Origin: DAIOFH01 sp036745875
GTDB lineage: Bacteria; Planctomycetota; SZUA-567
Reading direction: 5' to 3'
DNA length: 9,565 nt
Assembly (NCBI GenBank): GCA_036745875.1
Contig: DAIOFH010000147.1
Location: forward strand, 1 to 9,565
A model generated the notes under the pieces. The model had not been told where the DNA came from. It made no database searches and saw only the letters and a program-made list of their open reading frames with translations. The position numbers and the translations under genes were made by a program. This document shows, piece after piece, positions 6,211-9,565 of the stretch. Each line of letters opens with the position of its first letter. Within the stretch, counting starts at the first letter, position 1.

Positions 6211-8299
6211 AGTGGCGGTAATTTTTCAGGTCGATATTGTATTTCTTGATCTTGCGGTAAAGCTTACGGGTGGGCATAGCCAAGGTAGTCGCCGCGCTGT
6301 CTACATGTCCTTTTTCCTGTTCCAGCGCTGAGATAATGCTATTGTATTCCCTTATTTCGGGGGAGAGAGGATTCGCAGGGCCGTTGCCGCTAATATGATA
6401 CGGGACAGATGCTCGTGTCGTGGTAAATTCTGCGGTTGAGGGAATATCCTGTTTCGGCGGCAATGTGGTTATTTGATGGCGTCCAGCGCTTTGGTTTAAG
6501 AGATCGTCTGGCAAATCGTGTATGGTGACCGCGTTACTTTGTGCCAGGTTGATTGCGCGCTCGATAATGTTTTCCAATTCCCGAATATTACCGGGCCAGG
6601 TGTGGTTCTCAAGCACTTCAATGACCCGCTCGTCTATCCTGTTTACTTCCTTGTTCATCGAGCGGCTATAGATCTGCATGAAATGCCGGATCAAGGGAAG
6701 AATGTCATCCACACGTTCGCGCAGCGGCGGCAGGGATATGTTGAACACATTCAGTCGGTAGAACAGGTCGCTACGGAATTTCTTTTGCCTGACCGCCTCG
6801 AAAAGATTGCTGTTTGTGGCCGCTATGAGGCGCACGTCGATTTTGTGCAGGTATTTGCCGCCGATGCGCATGATCTGCCTGTTTTGCAACACCCTCAGCA
6901 GCGATACCTGCAGTTCGAACGGCATGTCGCCGATTTCGTCAAGGAAAAGCGTTCCGCCGTGGGCGAGTTCAAATTTCCCGGGACAGCCGTCTTTTCTCGC
7001 GCCGGTGAAGGCTCCGCCTTCATATCCGAACAATTCGCTTTCAATCAGTTCTTTGGGGATGGAACCGCAGTTGACCGCTACGAAGGGCCCGTTGGCGCGG
7101 TCGCTGGCATTGTGGATGGACTGGGCCAAGAGCTCCTTGCCGGTGCCGCTTTCGCCAAGGATGAGCACATTCGACATGCCTTTGGCGGCGTTCTTTCCCA
7201 TGAGTTTGACGGAGTTGATCACTTCCGAACTACCGATCAGTGATTCGAAAGTGTATTTGGCGGAAAAACCGCTGATTTTACTGACGAGCTGATGCAAATG
7301 CTCCTGTTCCTCGAAGATAAGCACCGTCATCCGGTCGTCGCACGATTCGTTGGTGATGATTTTGGTGGTTAGGGATACATTGACCTTTTTCCCTGTGGTG
7401 GTCACCAATGTGAATCCGTAGGAATTGGTATCATTGTCATAGCCGTGGAATTGTTTCGGCAGTGAAGAACGCTTGATAACCTGGTCTATCTCCATGCCGA
7501 CCAGGTTGTCGCTGCCGGGGCGGAACAATTTTACCGTATTTTGGTTGTGCTGAACAATCCGCAGATCCTTGTCCAGCATAATAATTGCCGATGACAGGCT
7601 GCCTATGGTGGTGCTGAGGGTCTTGTTGGCAAGAGCCAATTCGTCATAGGCCCTCTGCATGCGGAGGTTGCCCTGTATCCCGCTGGCCGCGGCGCAGACC
7701 ATGCCAAGTGTATGTGACTGATAAAACCGTCGAGGGCTGAAAATTGTCATAACGCCGACAAGATCCTCGGAACTGTCAAAAATTGGCGCAGAACAGCAAA
7801 AAAAAGGTTGGCTTCTTTTCAAGTAATGCTCCTCGCCTATGAGTTGAACGGGCTCTCGCAGGACGAGGCAGACGGTGGTGCTGTTGGTGCCGGTATATTG
7901 TTCGGTACGGATCGAACCGATTTTTGTTCGTTCTGAACTAATGTTGTCGAATTCCTGGATAAGTTCGTCCTCGGTGACAAATTGAAGCACGCAGCCATTT
8001 TTATCGGTAAGGTGGATGGTGGAATTGCTGCCTTTGACGAAATTGTAAAGGTAGTTCATATATGGGGTTGCGATTCGCATGAAAAATGCGTTCTCATCGA
8101 GAACCTTTTCAAGTTCACTTGCGGAAAGGTGTGGATCGTCCATGAGATAAGGATCTACACCATACCGTTTCGATCTTTTCCAGGAGGCAAGGACTTCCGC
8201 CCGGATCAGGTTTTCAGTTGGTGGGATCGGCTTGTCCTCCAAAACATATTTCCGCCAGCAGTTTCCGGCGTGGTTCATGTATTCGTTGGTAAAGCTCAT
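6206..8299 (-). CDS. Sigma-54-dependent transcriptional activator, AcoR/DhaR type
   Basis: This is a 697-residue enhancer-binding protein that would use ATP hydrolysis to open sigma-54 promoters. An AGGAGG lies 8 bases upstream of the ATG. The N-terminus carries the AcoR-type signature IRAEVLASWKRSKRYGVDPY (32-51). A GAF-like sensor follows (about 70-215), with the typical segments EPVQLIGEEHYL and CCSAPIFDSSEDLVGVMTI, then a PAS-like domain (about 230-330). The AAA+ domain has Walker A GESGTGKE (382-389), the sigma-54 contact loop GAFTGA (429-434), Walker B TLFLDEIGD (450-458), arginines R509 and R515 in RSDLFYRLNVF, and sensor II WPGNIRELEN (568-577). The Fis-type helix-turn-helix occupies about 650-697. 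Nothing key is missing. There is no response-regulator receiver domain, so it probably senses a small molecule directly. It converges on the sugar operon and diverges from the SDR gene. I found no sigma-54 promoter before the operon, so its targets may lie to the right or outside the window. Confidence 0.93.
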   Translation of the reverse strand: MSFTNEYMNHAGNCWRKYVLEDKPIPPTENLIRAEVLASWKRSKRYGVDPYLMDDPHLSASELEKVLDENAFFMRIATPYMNYLYNFVKGSNSTIHLTDKNGCVLQFVTEDELIQEFDNISSERTKIGSIRTEQYTGTNSTTVCLVLREPVQLIGEEHYLKRSQPFFCCSAPIFDSSEDLVGVMTIFSPRRFYQSHTLGMVCAAASGIQGNLRMQRAYDELALANKTLSTTIGSLSSAIIMLDKDLRIVQHNQNTVKLFRPGSDNLVGMEIDQVIKRSSLPKQFHGYDNDTNSYGFTLVTTTGKKVNVSLTTKIITNESCDDRMTVLIFEEQEHLHQLVSKISGFSAKYTFESLIGSSEVINSVKLMGKNAAKGMSNVLILGESGTGKELLAQSIHNASDRANGPFVAVNCGSIPKELIESELFGYEGGAFTGARKDGCPGKFELAHGGTLFLDEIGDMPFELQVSLLRVLQNRQIMRIGGKYLHKIDVRLIAATNSNLFEAVRQKKFRSDLFYRLNVFNISLPPLRERVDDILPLIRHFMQIYSRSMNKEVNRIDERVIEVLENHTWPGNIRELENIIERAINLAQSNAVTIHDLPDDLLNQSAGRHQITTLPPKQDIPSTAEFTTTRASVPYHISGNGPANPLSPEIREYNSIISALEQEKGHVDSAATTLAMPTRKLYRKIKKYNIDLKNYRHW

Positions 8300-8468
8300 G
8301 CCTCACTCCTCCTGCCCGCAAAATATAACCCTCTATAGCAAAAGAGGTGACAATCTTGTGTAAAAGTCAAAAAAATACCCCTCGCAATAGTATTGTACGC
8401 AAAAAGCAGACAAAATCCTTATTTTTCCTTTATTTGGCGAATTTAGGCAAAGCGGCGAGTCAGTTAAT

Positions 8469-8501
8469 TGTCACAATAATCCCAAATGACATTAAAGTGA
8501 C
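8469..8501. promoter_or_regulatory. Inverted TGTCA/TGACA motifs, possible activator binding site
   Basis: TGTCAC at 8469-8474 is followed by TGACA at 8487-8491 in inverted orientation, and by GTGAC at 8497-8501, which also complements the first arm. A further TGACA occurs at 8348-8352, and TGACGTGTCA at 9264-9273. Sigma-54 activators often bind spaced inverted repeats upstream of their own or divergent genes. The arms are short and the assignment is tentative. Confidence 0.2.
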
Positions 8502-8728
8502 GTAAAAATGGCATAAGAATTTCGTATTCGCGTAGCGTTGGTGATGGCGCAGAATGTTTTGCCTGCTGGAGCTTTTAAATTTTCACCTACGTGCTGAGCA
8601 TTTCGAGCCAGGGAATATTAAAGAATATGTTTCCTGAAAAAGACAAATTAAAAGAATGGGAACTCCTTATGCGGCTATACATCATATGTATTACTCAGCT
8701 TGTATGGTCTCCGCCAAGCATTGAGGAG

Positions 8729-8744
8729 CGGCAATGCTTTTGCG
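8729..8744 (+). promoter_or_regulatory. Weak sigma-54-like -24/-12 element
   Basis: GGCA at 8730-8733 and TTGC at 8740-8743 have the required GG-N10-GC spacing. The flanking T of TGGCA is a C here. The element shares GGCAATGC-N2-TTGC with the better site 93 bases downstream. No gene starts at a suitable distance. Confidence 0.18.
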
Positions 8745-8821
8745 ACTTTCACCGGTGTGGGACGATCCGAACCAGTCCATGTCTCAAAAGGCTTCATCTT
8801 TAGTTTTTGGGCACGGAAGTT

Positions 8822-8838
8822 TGGCAATGCCATTGCTT
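8822..8838 (+). promoter_or_regulatory. Candidate sigma-54 promoter (-24/-12)
   Basis: TGGCA at 8822-8826 and TTGCT at 8833-8837 give the exact GG-N10-GC spacing (GG 8823-8824, GC 8835-8836). Ten of the twelve defined positions of TGGCACG-N4-TTGCW match. It points away from the activator gene, as expected for a divergently arranged target. A transcript would begin near 8848, but the first plausible gene start is at 9533, so either the leader is long or the match is fortuitous. Confidence 0.33.
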
Positions 8839-9315
8839 AACAAGAAGTTGAAGTCCATTCCTGTCAGTCTGGACGCAATACGGCCAAGTACGCAAAGGAG
8901 GTGAGGTGGATATAATTTTGAGTGATAAGGCTTCAGCCAGTCCCTAGATCAAGGAACCACGATTGTCGGTATGGTTGTCCACACGCACCTTTGAAGGTAG
9001 CCGTTTTTCTTGAAAACTGCCGCTTCAAAGACGTGAAATGCAACTGAACAATCGCACCGTGAGAAAAAGCAGCTTGCCACGCCGTCTCGGCGTTCTCCTC
9101 AAATTCGACTTTTCCGCCTCCGCGATACCTTTTTCGATAAATATCCTTAGACATGTCACTTTGCTCTCGCTTGCATTCGCCTTCGTTTAACGTCATTGCC
9201 TTTACGCTGTTTTTTCTTCGGTCTATCTCTCCGTTATTTCAATAACCGTAATGCCCGATGACTTGACGTGTCAGCGTTGAAGCATCGCCAAGCGCCAGCC
9301 TGCATTCCGCATGGC

Positions 9316-9354
9316 CGGATAGCTCCCCCTTTTATTTTTTGCGGGAGCTAGCCG
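9316..9354. repeat. Long inverted repeat (hairpin) without poly-T tail
   Basis: TAGCTCCC (9320-9327) is perfectly complementary to GGGAGCTA (9343-9350). Beyond an A/G mismatch the stem extends with CGG (9316-9318) pairing CCG (9352-9354). The 15-base loop is T-rich. No T-run follows the stem on either strand, so it is not a standard intrinsic terminator. It could be a protein-binding site, an RNA element in a leader for the SDR gene, or a decayed terminator. Confidence 0.5.
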
Positions 9355-9532
9355 ACACTGAATAAGCGCTGCTGTTCGGCATGCCACGATTCACCAATGC
9401 CTGTACCGCACATCGGATGGCGTTCCGGGAGGAGAGCTCAATAGGTACAAGCGCTGCTGCAAACGGTGCGACAAGATCATGGTTGATCTGTTTGAAAGAG
9501 AAAAACTAGGCATCCTGAAAGGAGAGAAAACG

Positions 9533-9565
9533 ATGATTGACAAGCGCGTGGTTATCATTACCGGC
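9533..9565 (+). CDS. Short-chain dehydrogenase/reductase (SDR), N-terminal 11 codons only
   Basis: The visible codons read MIDKRVVIITG, cut off by the window edge. A first beta strand ending in TG is the start of the Rossmann TGxxxGxG nucleotide-binding motif of SDR enzymes, which oxidise or reduce polyols, sugars or other alcohols with NAD(P)H. AAAGGAG at 9518-9524 lies 8 bases before the ATG and fixes the start. The same reading phase is open upstream to 9361, including an ATG at 9479 with no ribosome binding site, so that longer form is less likely. The gene is divergent from the sigma-54 activator and might be among its targets. With only 11 residues, the family call is suggestive rather than firm. 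Confidence 0.6.
   Translation, partial: MIDKRVVIITG

Larger units (their letters stand above)
8300..9532. other. Gene-poor 1.2-kb interval between activator and SDR gene
   Basis: There is no convincing gene in this interval. Short frames exist: 8591-8803 plus (70 residues), 8734-8904 plus (56 residues, GAGGAG 5 bases before its ATG) and 8933-9196 minus (87 residues). None matches a family I know, they overlap in conflicting phases, and none shows conserved motifs. Over 8650-8840 a third phase is also open without a start, which suggests decayed coding DNA. A textbook Shine-Dalgarno AAGGAGGTGA at 8895-8904 is followed at 8906 by GTG opening only 13 codons. I see no tRNA, insertion sequence or CRISPR array. 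The sigma-54-like elements and the hairpin are listed separately. Confidence 0.55.

Noticed and set aside
6518..7243. 241-residue plus-strand open frame inside the activator gene
   Set aside because: It is antisense to the well-supported AAA+ domain; its length reflects codon bias of the real gene.
8300..8460. Sigma-70 promoter for the activator on the minus strand
   Set aside because: TTGACT- and TATATT-like boxes occur, but none at 16-18 base spacing.
8509..8524. TGGCA-N6-TTTCG as a third sigma-54 element
   Set aside because: The essential GC of the -12 box is TC, which usually abolishes recognition.
8734..8904. 56-residue open frame with GAGGAG before its ATG
   Set aside because: It has no recognisable motif, and its start coincides with other open phases and a sigma-54-like element. 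Not enough to call a gene.
8933..9196. 87-residue minus-strand open frame
   Set aside because: It has a weak ribosome binding site, unfamiliar sequence and no supporting neighbours; probably chance.
1..9565. CRISPR arrays, tRNA or rRNA genes, insertion sequences
   Set aside because: No regularly spaced repeats, no cloverleaf with conserved arms, and no transposase motifs or paired terminal repeats were seen.

Overview
The window carries a five-gene, left-to-right sugar-metabolism operon (about 218-6014). It is followed by a convergent gene for a sigma-54-dependent activator (6206-8299, minus strand), a gene-poor stretch of about 1.2 kb, and the first 11 codons of a short-chain dehydrogenase running off the right edge. 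Strong AGGAGG-type ribosome binding sites, roughly balanced GC in the genes, an AcoR/DhaR-type activator and an M42 peptidase next to sugar kinases fit an anaerobic bacterium such as a Clostridia/Negativicutes-type Firmicute or a spirochaete. Nothing here fixes the phylum, and the assignment is weak.

Layout. Bases 1-217 are an AT-rich leader with two possible sigma-70 promoters. Next come a pentulose-5-phosphate 3-epimerase of the Rpe/SgcE type (218-892), an FGGY sugar kinase of the xylulokinase branch (958-2499), an M42 metallopeptidase (2550-3638), a second divergent FGGY kinase (3652-5160) and a HAD-IIB (Cof-type) phosphatase (5199-6014). A strong intrinsic terminator ends the operon at 6078-6115. 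Gaps between genes are 65, 50, 13 and 38 bases, each gene has its own Shine-Dalgarno, and no terminator lies between them, so one transcript is likely.

How the genes may work together (inference). The two kinases would phosphorylate ketopentoses or related ketoses, and the epimerase would interconvert the products and pass them to the pentose phosphate pathway. The HAD enzyme could remove excess or wrong sugar phosphates. The peptidase has all expected M42 metal ligands. Its role in a sugar operon is unexplained, but it recalls the E. coli sgc cluster, where an Rpe-like epimerase (SgcE) and an M42 protein (SgcX) also occur together. No transporter or pathway-specific dehydrogenase is visible in the operon; the SDR beginning at 9533 could be a dehydrogenase of the same or a neighbouring pathway.

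The region 8300-9532 has no convincing gene. It holds two sigma-54-like -24/-12 elements, TGTCA/TGACA motifs that might be activator sites, a long imperfect hairpin and several short open frames that look more like decayed or non-coding DNA than genes.
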